From: CBDIHP01 sp965279195
GTDB taxonomy: Bacteria > Planctomycetota > Planctomycetia > Isosphaerales > Isosphaeraceae
Direction: 5' to 3'
Assembly (NCBI GenBank): GCA_965279195.1
Contig: CBDIHP010000009.1
Span: 1 to 29,233, forward strand
DNA: 29,233 nt
The translations under genes were made by a program, and so were the position numbers. This document shows, piece by piece, positions 1 through 9,927 of this stretch; the first letter of the stretch is position 1; each line of letters begins with the position of its first letter. Below the pieces are notes generated by a model that had not been told where the DNA came from, searched no databases, and worked only from the letters and a program-made list of their open reading frames with translations.

Positions 1-179
1 AGGCGGGCGCCGAGCCCCGGGTAAGCCCCATAAGGCCCGAAAATCGCCGTCCCGACGACGACCTTGCGGGGCGGCCTCGCCGCCCTGGCGGGATCCCACT
101 TCGTCTGCGCGGCCGCGTCCGACGCAATCAGCCCGGCGAGCAGGGCGGCGAGCGTCCGGGTTATTCCGGGAGTCTTCAC
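1..179 (-). CDS. Secreted protein, N-terminus only (possible carbon-nitrogen hydrolase family)
   Basis: Only the first 59 residues are inside the window; the gene continues past the left edge. The GTG start at 179 is preceded by a good ribosome site (GGGAGGAA). The product begins MKTPGITRTLAALLAGLIAS and continues to DAAAQ, a typical signal peptide with a likely cut after AAAQ, so the protein is exported. The mature part starts with a segment of the form PRKVVVGTAIFGPYGAYPGL. That resembles the first strand of planctomycete secreted carbon-nitrogen (nitrilase-fold) hydrolases, but no catalytic Glu/Lys/Cys is visible, so the family call is tentative. The GTG start overlaps the TGA stop of the reverse transcriptase gene (GTGA), which implies translational coupling with it. 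It could be a co-opted member of the retron operon or an ordinary downstream neighbour. Confidence 0.6.
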   Translation of the reverse strand, partial: MKTPGITRTLAALLAGLIASDAAAQTKWDPARAARPPRKVVVGTAIFGPYGAYPGLGAR

Positions 180-1492
180 GCGGTTCCTCCCGCCAAAAGC
201 GAGTCGAGATCGGCCAGGTACTTCTCGCCTTCCGCCCGGTCTGACATATAGATGTAAGCCGCCATCCCGACGAGGTGGGAGAGCGATTCCCCCTCGACGC
301 CTGGCTTGCCGGCCTTGCGATTGTGGATGGCCGCGCGGAGTTTGCGGCGGAACTCCCGGGGCACGCGGGGGCCGAGTGAGCCGGAGTGATTCACCACGAG
401 CCCGGTGATCGCCTGACGCCCGCCTCGCCGGGCGACGGTGGTCTTGTCGGGGTTCAGTTCAAATCCTTCCGACTCGACGATGGCCCGGATGCCCCCCAGC
501 ATCGGCCGGAGAGAGATCGGGCCCTGATGGTTCGAAGGTAAGCTGAAGGTGAGGTCGTCGGCGTAGCGAGTGTAACGCCACCCTTGTTTGCGGGCGAGAC
601 CGCTGAGGCGACGGTCGAGACGGAGGCTCAGGGCGTTCGTGATCGCCGGGCTCGTGGGCGCCCCCTGCGGCAGGCAACGCGGCCCGAGGGCGACGTAGTG
701 CGGCTTGCCTTCCACCTGCACGATCTCGCGAGGCGATTCCGTGCAGATGAGCGCCAGGAGCGTCGCCACCTGCTCGCGATAGCCCGCCTTGCGGAACAGC
801 CCCTTGACCCTGGGGAGCGTGATCGTCGGGAAGAAATCCTTGATGTCGACCTTCAGCACCAGCCGGGGCGACGGGTGCGCCGCGGCGTTGGTGAGGGTCG
901 ATCGGCCGGCGAGGAATCCATGCGCATTGCCGTGAACGGTGAGTTTCTCGACGATGCTCGCGAGGATCCACCTCTGCGCCGCCTTCAACTTCGGCATCGG
1001 CGCCCAGATCGCCCGTTCGCGTCCGTCTCGCTTGGGGATCGTGAACCGCGTGTAGTGGATCGAGGTCGCCACGTCGCGATGGTAGGCCAGCCAGCGCAGT
1101 TCCGGCACCGTAAGCCCCAGGGCCTCGGCCAGCTGCTTCGGGGTGTCGAGGGGAGGGAGTTCATTCTCGCGGACCCGCGCCTCGGCGTTGGCGACGTCCC
1201 ATTTATCCTCCCCGGTCTCGTCATTCCAGTAGATGTTCTCGCCCAGATGGACGATGTGGGCCGCACGGTGGGCTTTCCAGGCCTCCCGGCTGAGCTTCCT
1301 GCGCTCCTCCGCCTCGGCCTTGAGCGACGCCTTGTAGGCCGTCTTCTCGCGGTCCGACATCCCATCCGTCTCGCGCCTCTTGACCACGAATCCGCGCTCG
1401 GTCAATTGCGCGTTCACGAACGCCTCGATCCCCCCGGCCTGCACGATATTCCGCCAGAGCACGAGCGGGTCGGAGGTCGAAATCTGCGACAT
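176..1492 (-). CDS. Retron-type reverse transcriptase
   Basis: 438 residues. An RNA-directed DNA polymerase expected to use a dedicated msr-msd RNA as primer and template to make msDNA. The palm motifs are in order: motif A VDIKDFF with the catalytic Asp near residue 216, the QGAPTSP segment, then YADD at 310-313. Two retron hallmarks are present: an NAXXH motif (NAAAH, residues 202-206) just before motif A, and a [VI]TG motif (ITGLVVN, from residue 362) followed by a basic thumb. The first ~100 residues are a charged helical extension, then the PKQLAEALGLTVPELRWLAY segment typical of retron RT N-termini. There is no maturase X domain, HNH or integrase, so it is not a group II intron RT. The ATG at 1492 has GAGG 5 bases upstream. 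It lies 64 bases after the SWIM gene, too little space for an ncRNA there; the candidate ncRNA is upstream of the whole operon at 13345-14063. Confidence 0.93.
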   Translation of the reverse strand: MSQISTSDPLVLWRNIVQAGGIEAFVNAQLTERGFVVKRRETDGMSDREKTAYKASLKAEAEERRKLSREAWKAHRAAHIVHLGENIYWNDETGEDKWDVANAEARVRENELPPLDTPKQLAEALGLTVPELRWLAYHRDVATSIHYTRFTIPKRDGRERAIWAPMPKLKAAQRWILASIVEKLTVHGNAHGFLAGRSTLTNAAAHPSPRLVLKVDIKDFFPTITLPRVKGLFRKAGYREQVATLLALICTESPREIVQVEGKPHYVALGPRCLPQGAPTSPAITNALSLRLDRRLSGLARKQGWRYTRYADDLTFSLPSNHQGPISLRPMLGGIRAIVESEGFELNPDKTTVARRGGRQAITGLVVNHSGSLGPRVPREFRRKLRAAIHNRKAGKPGVEGESLSHLVGMAAYIYMSDRAEGEKYLADLDSLLAGGTA

Positions 1493-1556
1493 CGGAACCT
1501 CACACGGAGACGGAGAGAGGGAGAATCAGGAAAGTGGGCGAGACTGCAGCGTCGGG

Positions 1557-3441
1557 TCAGCCCGCCGTGGCGTCGAGGAATCCGCGTCGTTCCAGGTCGC
1601 CCACGCGGGCGAGGAACGCCTCCCTCGCCAGTTCCGGCGTGTCGAAGGCGAGCGTCTGGATCCGTCGGGCACCCTCCTCGGGTCCCCAGCGCACCTTGAG
1701 TTTCTGGCGTTCGAGCGAGATCTGGTAGACCTCCTCGGCCGGTCCCTTGCGGCGGGAGTAGGTGCGGGTCTCGAACTGGAGTTCGCGCTCGTCCACCTGC
1801 CCCTGCTTGCGCCTGGCCTCCTGCTCGGCACGCGCGAGCCGCAGCGCCACCAGATGAACACATGGGCCGCCCTTCAGGCCTTGCTTCCGGAAGGTGGCGC
1901 ACGAGCAGTCGGCCCGGGTGACCTGCCCCTCGTCGGCGAGGAGCATCTGCGGGCGATATTCGCGGCGGTCCTCGGCCACGGCAATCTGCCCGGTCAGTTC
2001 GACACCCTGCCCCGGGATCCGGTTCTCGGACACGATCTTCACGGCCCCCCGGCGCGCGAGGAGGTCGTGGGCGGTCCGCTCCCGGCGATCGCGGAACTCC
2101 AACTTGCCCAGGTCGAGCGGGGCCTCGGTGAGCGGCCGGTTCCGGTACACGTCCTCCGCCAGGTCGTACATGATCCGCCCTTGCTGGCAGCCGAGCTGGA
2201 GGGCCTCGTGCAACTCCGACCAGTCGAGCCCGGTGGCCTTCGCCAGCTCGCCGGCGCCGGCCGACCAGTTCTTCTTCAAGTGCGCCAGCACCTTTTCGAG
2301 CGGCTTGGTGGTCGCCGTCGCCTTGCGCGGCAGGAGGAGGTCGAAGTTGAGGGCCTGCGACCAGTTCGCGGCCGTGAAACCGGTCAGGCCGAGCGTCAGC
2401 GTCATCTCGCCGGCCCGGAGCACCCAGAAGCTCGGCAGGCCGCTGCCGAGCACGTGGACCTCGACCTCCTCGGCGAACGGCAAGAACCGCTGGATCAGCA
2501 TGAGCCGACGACGGCCCCAGACGCGGACGACCCTCGCCGACTTTCCCTTGTAGGGCTCGGAAGTCGACGGGATCAACGTATTCCACGGCTCCAGAACGAT
2601 CCTCGGCGGCTCGGCCGGCACCAGCTCGATCCTCAGCCCGCGGCGCTGCCCTTTCTTGTCGGCGTGCAGTCGGAGGTGCCGGAGGGCGTTGTAAAGATCG
2701 ACGGGGGCGAGTCGGAACCGGTCTCGCGGGGAGCGAGGCAGACGACTGGACCTGGAGGAAGCCTCGCAGCCAGGAGTCGGGCACCTTGACCTGCTTCTCG
2801 AGGACTTCGCCCGCGCCGGCGGTCGCGAACTTCACCCCCTCGCGGCCGATGCTCAGACGGGTCTCCCGATAGCTGCGGAGCTGCTGGAGGCCGTCCTTGA
2901 GCGTGGGGCTGAAGTCGATATTCGTCGTACCATAGGTTGGTTTGTTCTTACTTTCGGATTCGAACGCGTCGATCCGGACGCCGAGCTTGGCGTACGCCCC
3001 CTCGTCCTTGCTGAAGACCTCGAAGAGGATCTGGTCGGGGTGGACGCTGATGACCGGGTCGAGGATCAGGAAGGCGGTCGGGTCGTTGCGGAGCAGCCAG
3101 CCGAAGTACGCGCGGCGGGCCTGCCAGGCGTTGAGGCCCGACGATTCGCGCCTCATCCGGGTATAGGCGAGGTAGGCCGCGCGGTCCTTGGGTACGTAGC
3201 GGAAGTCGCTCGCCACCACCGCGTGCAACGCCGAGAGGGCCTCTCGGAAGCGGAGCGGGTCCTTGATGCGCCCCTCGAAGGCCACCGGCTCGCGCCTGAG
3301 GTTCCCGGCGAGGGCAAGCCGGGTCGTGTCGTCGGTGGCGACGACCGCGCTCAGGCCGTCGTAGTCGAGGACGACCTCGGTGGAGGTGTCCTGATCCTCG
3401 GGCGTCGGGACGTCCTGCGGGAGGGGCTCGGCGTCGCTCAT
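1557..3441 (-). CDS. Winged-helix/SWIM zinc-finger protein, frameshifted
   Basis: The natural product is about 627 residues once one extra G/C in the run at 2728-2731 is discounted. As written, the 3441 frame loses sense after the SASLP residues and the correct frame resumes immediately, continuing through LYNALRHLRLHADKKGQ to the stop at 1557. The N-terminal ~370 residues form an unrecognised domain. A winged-helix-like segment follows (roughly 380-440, containing ELAKATGLDWSELHEALQLG). Next is a SWIM zinc finger near 509-527, of the form CxC...CxH (CSCATFRKQGLKGGPCVHL). SWIM fingers bind DNA or proteins. The ATG overlaps the TGA stop of the WD40-HEAT gene (ATGA, 3438-3441), so the two are translationally coupled. 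WH-SWIM proteins occur, from memory, next to the RT in type XIII retrons together with an ARM-repeat protein, which fits this locus. Its molecular role is unknown. Confidence 0.85.
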
Positions 3442-6400
3442 CGGGTCACCTCGGCTTTCCCTCGGGTTTCGCCGGGCTGGCGTCTCGCTCGCCTGAGTCG
3501 CTTCAGGCCACGGAGGGCGGACCTGCGGAGATCTTCATCCTCGGATGAGTCGGTCCCGAGCGCCAGCAGGACGCCCTCGCACTCGGGGTCGCCGATCGCG
3601 GCGAGTGCTTCGATCCCCCCCCACCGGGCGGCCTCGGGCAAGGCCCTGTCGCGCGCCACCCCCGAGAGCGTCTTCACATCCTTGAGCGTGATCAGGACGG
3701 GCAGGACGACCCCCTGGAGGTGGACCTGACGGGCCGAATCCCGCAGCGATCCGGCCGCCAACGCATCGTCGCCCGACTCGATCTCGATGCGACGGAATCC
3801 CGCCCGGTCGGACAGGATCTCGCGTGAGAGCCCAGGAGCATCCTTCGGTGCCATCCGCGCGACCGCCTGGGCCGCGGCCGAACGGGCGGCCGCGGGCCCC
3901 GATTTCGCGGACCGCTCCAGGGCCGATCGTATCGCGGGGGTGGACTTCTTCGCCCCCGCCAGGGCCAGCACGGCCCGCTCCCGGAATTCGTCCAGATCGT
4001 GATGCGTTGCATCGCCCCCGGCGATCTTGATGAGCAGGGCCTCGGCCACGCCCAGCCGACCGGCGGCCCAGATCAGGGCATTGATGCCCGCGTCGATCTT
4101 CCAGGAATCCGACCGTGAAGCCAAGTGGTCGAGGACGGCGGCGGATTTGCCTCGTTTCTCCCGTTCCAGGATGAGGCGCCGGAGGGCGGACTCGACGGCG
4201 TCGCCGATCTTGCCCGCGGCGTCCCCCCGCGAGCGCGAGGATCCTCGCCGAGGCCGCGACGACCCCCGCATCGGGCGAAGCGATCGCCTCGCCGGCTTCC
4301 TTGATCGGCGGAGGATCCCGTCGCAGCAGCCCGTCCCCGATCGCGCGGGCCGTCTCCTCGTCGGCGGTGGCGATCAGGGTGAGCAGTCGGGAGGCGTCCC
4401 CCCGCGCGAGGACCTTCGCGAGTATCGAGTCGAACTCGTCGACCGCGGCCGAGTTGGGATTGGAGATGAGGGCATAGGCCGGATCGAAGTCATCCGCGCC
4501 GAAGAGCTGGACGGATGCCTGATACGCGGACTCAAGGATATCGTAGTCTCCGTCTCGCACAAGTTTGAGCAAGAGATCACGCGTGGCCGGGTCGTCGTCG
4601 TGCCCGAGCAGGCGGATGATCTCGGCCTGGAAGTAGAGCGAGTCGTCGGCCGCCCGCTCGCGGAGGATCCTCCAGGCGTCGCGGTTGTTGATCCAGCGGA
4701 GCCCGATGAGGGACGAGCGGGCGACACCGCCGTCGCCCTTCGCCATGCGTTCGAGCAGCGAGAGGATCTCCTTCGATCGGGCCGACCGACCCAATCGCCC
4801 GATCGCCTCGGCGGCCGTCTCCTGCAAGGCGTGGCCGTCCTCGGAGGCGAGCTTGAGGAGGACGTCGAGGGCCCGATCGTCCGCGAGGATCCCCAGGGCC
4901 GACACCGCCCGTATGCGATTCTGGAGGTCGGTCGCGTACTCCACGGCGGCGAGCAGGATGCTCAACCCGTCGCCGAGGCCCGCTCGCGCGAGCCCCTCGG
5001 CCGCGAGGAACTGCGTGACCGGGTCTTTATGTGTGAGAGCCTTGCGGAGCGGCTCGGGGTCGCCGTCGCGGAACCGGAGCCGCCAGGCGAGGGCCTCGAC
5101 GATCTTGCGACGAAGGTCCTCGTCCCCGTGGGCGGCCAGGGTCCCCAGGACGGTGCCGACGCCCTTGTCCCTCGCCAAACGCGCGGACGGCACGAGCGTC
5201 GAGAGCAGTTTGGCCTCTTGAGGGACCGAGACCAGTTCCATCAGCCGGGCGAGGACGGCGTCCTTGCGGGGGTGCTGCTTCGCCAGCAGCTCCGCGACGG
5301 CCGGATCCGGGAGGTTCCCCTCATCGTCCGGCGAGTCATCGAGGACATTGTTTGCTTGATCATAACCGCTGATGATCAGAACCGCCTGGAAGATCGAGGG
5401 TCGGCGGTTGGGATGCGACTGCCAGAGCGCGACCAGGCGATCGACGGCCTCGGGCCTGCGGAACGCCCCGACGGCGCGGAGGAGTTCGTCGGTCGGGGCG
5501 GTGCCGGCGGGGTCGTCGGCCAGCCGGCCGAGGAAAGCGTCGATGGCCCGGGGATCGCCGAGGCGTTCGAGGGCACGGATCGCCCGCGAGCGGGTCTGGG
5601 CGTTCTCGGAGCGGAGCATGGCCGCGAGGGCGTCGAACGCGGCAGGATCCTTGCGGTTCGAGAGCTCGAATGCGGCCGATTCCCGCACGGACGGGTGCCG
5701 CGACTGCAGTGCCTTCCTCAAACTTGCCTGGGCTTCAGAGGATTCGTCGCAGGCGGAGGCCAGCCAGAGGACGGCCTGGGTGCGCAGCTTGTCCGAAAGC
5801 GCGTCGAGCGCCCGATCGGCGACGCGCGGCAGGCCCTCGCGTGCGATGAGGAGCCTCGCGGCCTCGTACGCGAGGTCATCCTTGCGGGTGAGCATCGCCT
5901 GTTCAAGGACCTCGCGCGACTCCGCCTCACCCGCGCCGATGGTGAGCAGCTCGAAGCCGAGGATGCCGACATCGGAGTGGCCCGTGGCGAGCGCCTCGGC
6001 GGCGAGGATGGCCGGAGGGGTTCCTATGGATCGGGCGTGGTCGAATGCCTGGGTCCGCACCGCCCCGGTCGAGTCGCCGAGGGCCTGGATGAAGACGGGC
6101 CGGGCGGTGAGCGCGTGCCTCGGATCGGAGCTCGCGAGCGCCAGCAACCGTCGTAGAGCGGACTGCCGTATCTCGACCGTGTGCTGCGACGACTGGGCCT
6201 TCTTCTTCGGGTCGGGCGCCGGGTTGCGGACGAGTCCGATGTAGGCCCCGAAGGCCAGGTCGCGGAGCTGGTGGGCGTCGTACTTCACGGCGGATTTCGC
6301 CCGGGATCCGACCTTCTCCTTCAGCAGGGTCAAGGCGGAGATGTAGCGCGGTTCGTGCACGGACCAGGCCAGGTCGAACGCGGCCTGCTCCTTGTCCCGC

Positions 6401-9400
6401 AGGAGCGGGAGGAGCAGCGAGACGCTTCGGGCTCTCACGGGTGGGTCAGCCAGGGCGATCAGCGTGGCCAGGGCGTCCACGGTCGTCGCGGAAATCTTCC
6501 ATGCGGGCGCCTCCCCTCGATCGTTCACACTTTCATGCAAAAAAGAGGCGAATGCGACGGGATCCGCGAGCGTTTCCAGGGCCTTGGCGGCGATGAGTCG
6601 AGTGGAGGGGGACTGGCTGGAGAGCGCGGCGAGGAGTCGAGACGCATCGCCTCGCGGCGCCTTCCATTCGCGGCTCAGGAGGATCAGGAGGGCGTGATCG
6701 CGGACGGAGGATGCAGGGTCGTCGAGCGCGACGACCAGTCGATCTTCCCCGCCATCCCCGAGGGCCACGGAGGCGGCGAGTTTCTCGATGGCAGGGAGGT
6801 TCTTGGCGCAGGGGTCGTCGGAGAGCACTGGCGCAGCCGAGGCATCGCCCGTGAGGCAGAGGCCGAGGGCCGCCTGGGCCCGCACCTCGCCGTCATCGTG
6901 GCGCAGGGCGATCTTGAGCGCGTCGGCGGACTCAGGCCCGCTCGACCACGCGATCGCGCGGGCTGCCCACTTCCGAAGCGAGCCGTGGGGGCTGTCGAGG
7001 AGGGGCAGCAGTCGCGTGATCGTCGAAGGATCGCCCAGATCGCTCAGCCCTTGAAGCGCCCCCTCGGCCATCGTCAACCAATCGGCCACGCGTTCCTTCT
7101 GCTCGGGTTGCGGGGCCGTCGCGAGGTCGATGAGCGGGCCTCGCGCCTGAAGGTCACCTCGCCGGGCCAGGGCCTTCGCGGCGCGGAGCCTTACGTCGTC
7201 GCGGCCGGAACTGAGCGCCTTCGTGAGGGACGCGACGGCGTTGTTGTCGACGAGCGACGAGAGGGCGGCCAGCCGGACGTCGCGATCCTCGTCCTCCAGG
7301 GCCCGGATGAGAAGCGTCTGGGCGGCGGCCGTGTGCTTCTTGATCAGGCCGTCGACGGCACGCTTGCGGAGGTCGGCATACCTCGAACCGAGCGCGGCGT
7401 CGAGCAACTCCAGGCCCTTCGCCTTCTTCGTGGCGAAGGCGAACGCCTCCTCGCGGAGCCCGGCGTCGGGGTCATTGAAGAAGGAGAGGAGCAGGTCGAG
7501 CGCCCAGGGTTCGGACGCCTGCGCCATGACCTCGGTCAGGACATCCCGGCGTACATTCGCGTGGATGGATCCGAGGATGAACGTGAGCGAGCCGGGAACC
7601 CCGCCACCGATCGCCTTCAACGACAGGGCCGACTTGAACGCTTCGTTGCGGACCGCGGGGTTGGAGTCGTTGAGGGCCCGGGCCAGTAGCGGCAGGGCCT
7701 CCGCGACATCGGGGGCCTGGCGGAGGTGGTCGATCAGGAGTTGCAACGCACGGCGCCGAACGTCTTCATGGGATGCATTCAGACCCGACTCGGCGGCGAC
7801 GAGAGACGAGCCCTTGTGGATCCGTGCCAGGGCCGAGAAGGCGGCGTCGCGCACCTCGGCTTCGGGGTCGTGCAGGAGCGAGCGGAGCCGCTCGACGGAG
7901 CGCGAATCGCCGAGCGCGGCCATCGCGCGGCAGACTTCGGCCCGAGCGGCGTTGTCGGGCTCGCGGCTCAACTGGAGGAGCAGGCCGAAGGCGCGGGGGT
8001 CGTTGAGCAGGGCCAGGCCGTAGGCACCACGGAGGCAGACGTCGAGCGACCGGCAGGCCGTGGCCTGGAGCAGCGGTTCGATCGAGGTATCGTCAAGCGA
8101 GCCGACGTCCGATTTCTCCGATCCCTTGCCTCTCTTCTTAGGCTTGTCCCTGGCTTCCGCCGCGCCCGAATCCAGTTCCGAGACCTGCCGGTCGAGGTCG
8201 GCGTCCTTCGCCCGCAGGGCGGCCAGGAGCGCGGGCCTGGTCTCCAGCGAGAGGAGGAACGCGACGCGGCGGACGTCGGCGTCGGAGTCCTCGGCCTTCC
8301 GGCGCAGGGCGGTCTGGACCGCGAATGGGTCGAGCAGCCCACGGGATCGGAGTCGCAGCAATCCCGACATTCGCACATCGGCATGCTTGGACTTCAACGC
8401 GAAGAGATTGGGCTCCGGCGAGTCGTCGGGCGCGATGCTCTCCAGAGCCAGCACGGCGGCCTGGCGGACCTCACGGGTGTTCGCGTTGATGGCGTCGCCC
8501 AGGCGGCTGTGGGCCCGGTCGTCGCTCGCGGCGAGCTTCGCGAGGGCCTCGATCGCCAGGGTGCCGATGTCCGGCTTTTCGGCCTGGAGGGCCAGCTCGA
8601 TCCGCCTCGAATCGGACTCGCCCCGGAGCCGGCCCAGGCTGGCGAACGCCGAGCGCCTGACGGCCTCGTCGCGATGCTTGAGGAACCCTTCGAGGAAGGG
8701 GATCGCCTTCGGATGCGACGATTTCCCCACCAGTTCGGCCGCATGCAGCCGGAGCACGTGGTCGCTGTCTCGCTCGACCTGATCGGCGATCGCCTCGATC
8801 GACTTCGCATCATCGAACGACGCCAGCGCGTCGAGCGCGGCCTCGCGCCGCTTCGGGTCGTTCTGGTCGAACTCGTTCTTCGCCTTCGCGAGCGCGCCGT
8901 GGACCCGGTGGGACACCTCACCGAGCTTGCCGCCGCTGTCGACGGGCACGATGCGGAGCGTGTTGTCGTGGCAGGCGGCGACCAGTCGGAACCGGCCCTG
9001 GACTTCGACGACCGCAAGGCCGAGCACCGCGACGATCCCGTCCTTGAGCGTGGCCGGCTTGACGCCCCCGACACGCGGCCAGGATTTGATGGATCCGTCC
9101 TTGCTGCCCGTATAAAAACGGTCGCCGGGCCCCCAGGCGAGGGCGGTCACGATATCGGTGTGGTTGTTGCCTCGACCTTTGTCCTCGGGCTCGAGCCTGC
9201 CCCTGGCATGGGTGGTCAGGAGCTTCAGATCGGCCCCGGCCGAGAGAAATCGGAGGTCATCCCGCTCGAAAAGCAGGGCCGTGACCGCCCCTTCGTGGAG
9301 CCGCTCGTTGGCACTCAGGACGAACTCGGGCTTCTCTTCGCACTCGAAGACGGATACGTTTCCCTTCGCAGTGCCGACGGCGATCCAGCGGCCGGACGGC

Positions 9401-9825
9401 TCGACGGCGGCGACCGTGCCGGCCTCCGGGAGTTCCAGCGTCTGGAGGATCTTGCCGTTCTTGCGCGAGAGGAGGACCAGGCTTGCACCCGAGACCACAC
9501 CCAGCCGATCATTCGCGAGCGGGACGACTGAGGCGATGTCCCCATCGAGGGCCGTTCCCAGGGGTTTCGGTGCCCCACCGGTATCGCACACATAGATACA
9601 CTTGTCGGTTCCAGCGACCCAGATGGTCTCGCCCTCGGCGGCCATCGCCACCCCGCCGACGCCGGCCGGCAGGGATGAAGCCGTGAGCGTTTGCTTCTCG
9701 ACATCGAGCCGGTAGAGCGCGGTGGCGTGGCCCTCAGGATGCGCGGTGACGAAGGCCGCGGACTCGCCCAGCGGGATGAGCGCCTTGAGGTCGCCGCGAT
9801 GGTCGAGGTACTTGTCGGTCGTCAC
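3438..9825 (-). CDS. Giant WD40 plus HEAT-repeat protein, frameshifted near its C-terminus
   Basis: After correction the product is about 2128 residues. The first ~310 residues look like a WD40-type beta-propeller, with blades such as DRFYTGSKDGSIKSW near 242. The rest is a nearly continuous alpha-solenoid of HEAT/PBS-lyase-like repeats, with many units of the form DPDAGLREEAFAFA or HEDVRRRALQLL. No nuclease, ATPase, protease or other catalytic motif was recognised, so it is probably a scaffold or sensor. The run of six C at 4223-4228 carries one base too many: the long frame turns into Arg/Gly-rich nonsense, while the neighbouring frame continues as good HEAT sequence to a TGA at 3438 that overlaps the SWIM start (ATGA). 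A GTG at 9834 also exists, but the GTG at 9825 has AGAGG at proper distance and is preferred. The gene follows the BRCT-HEAT gene by about 100 bases. It may correspond to the ARM partner of type XIII retrons. Confidence 0.85.
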
Positions 9826-9927
9826 GTTGCGCACCTCTGCAATTTGGAGTGCGGGAGCGGAGCTGCCGCGTTTCTTCGGTGCGGACTGATCGAGAACATC
9901 CGGGGTGGCTCAGACTCGAACCCAGCC

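Noticed and set aside
176..1492. Group II intron or DGR reverse transcriptase
   Set aside because: There is no maturase or endonuclease domain, intron boundary or template/variable repeat pair; the NAXXH and [VI]TG motifs point to a retron.
4027..6156. Long plus-strand open frame, and similar long frames over 7726-9531, 19513-21147 and 22234-24888
   Set aside because: They are antisense shadows of repeat-protein and glucan-synthase genes in GC-rich DNA; the translations are Arg/Gly/Glu-rich without family features.
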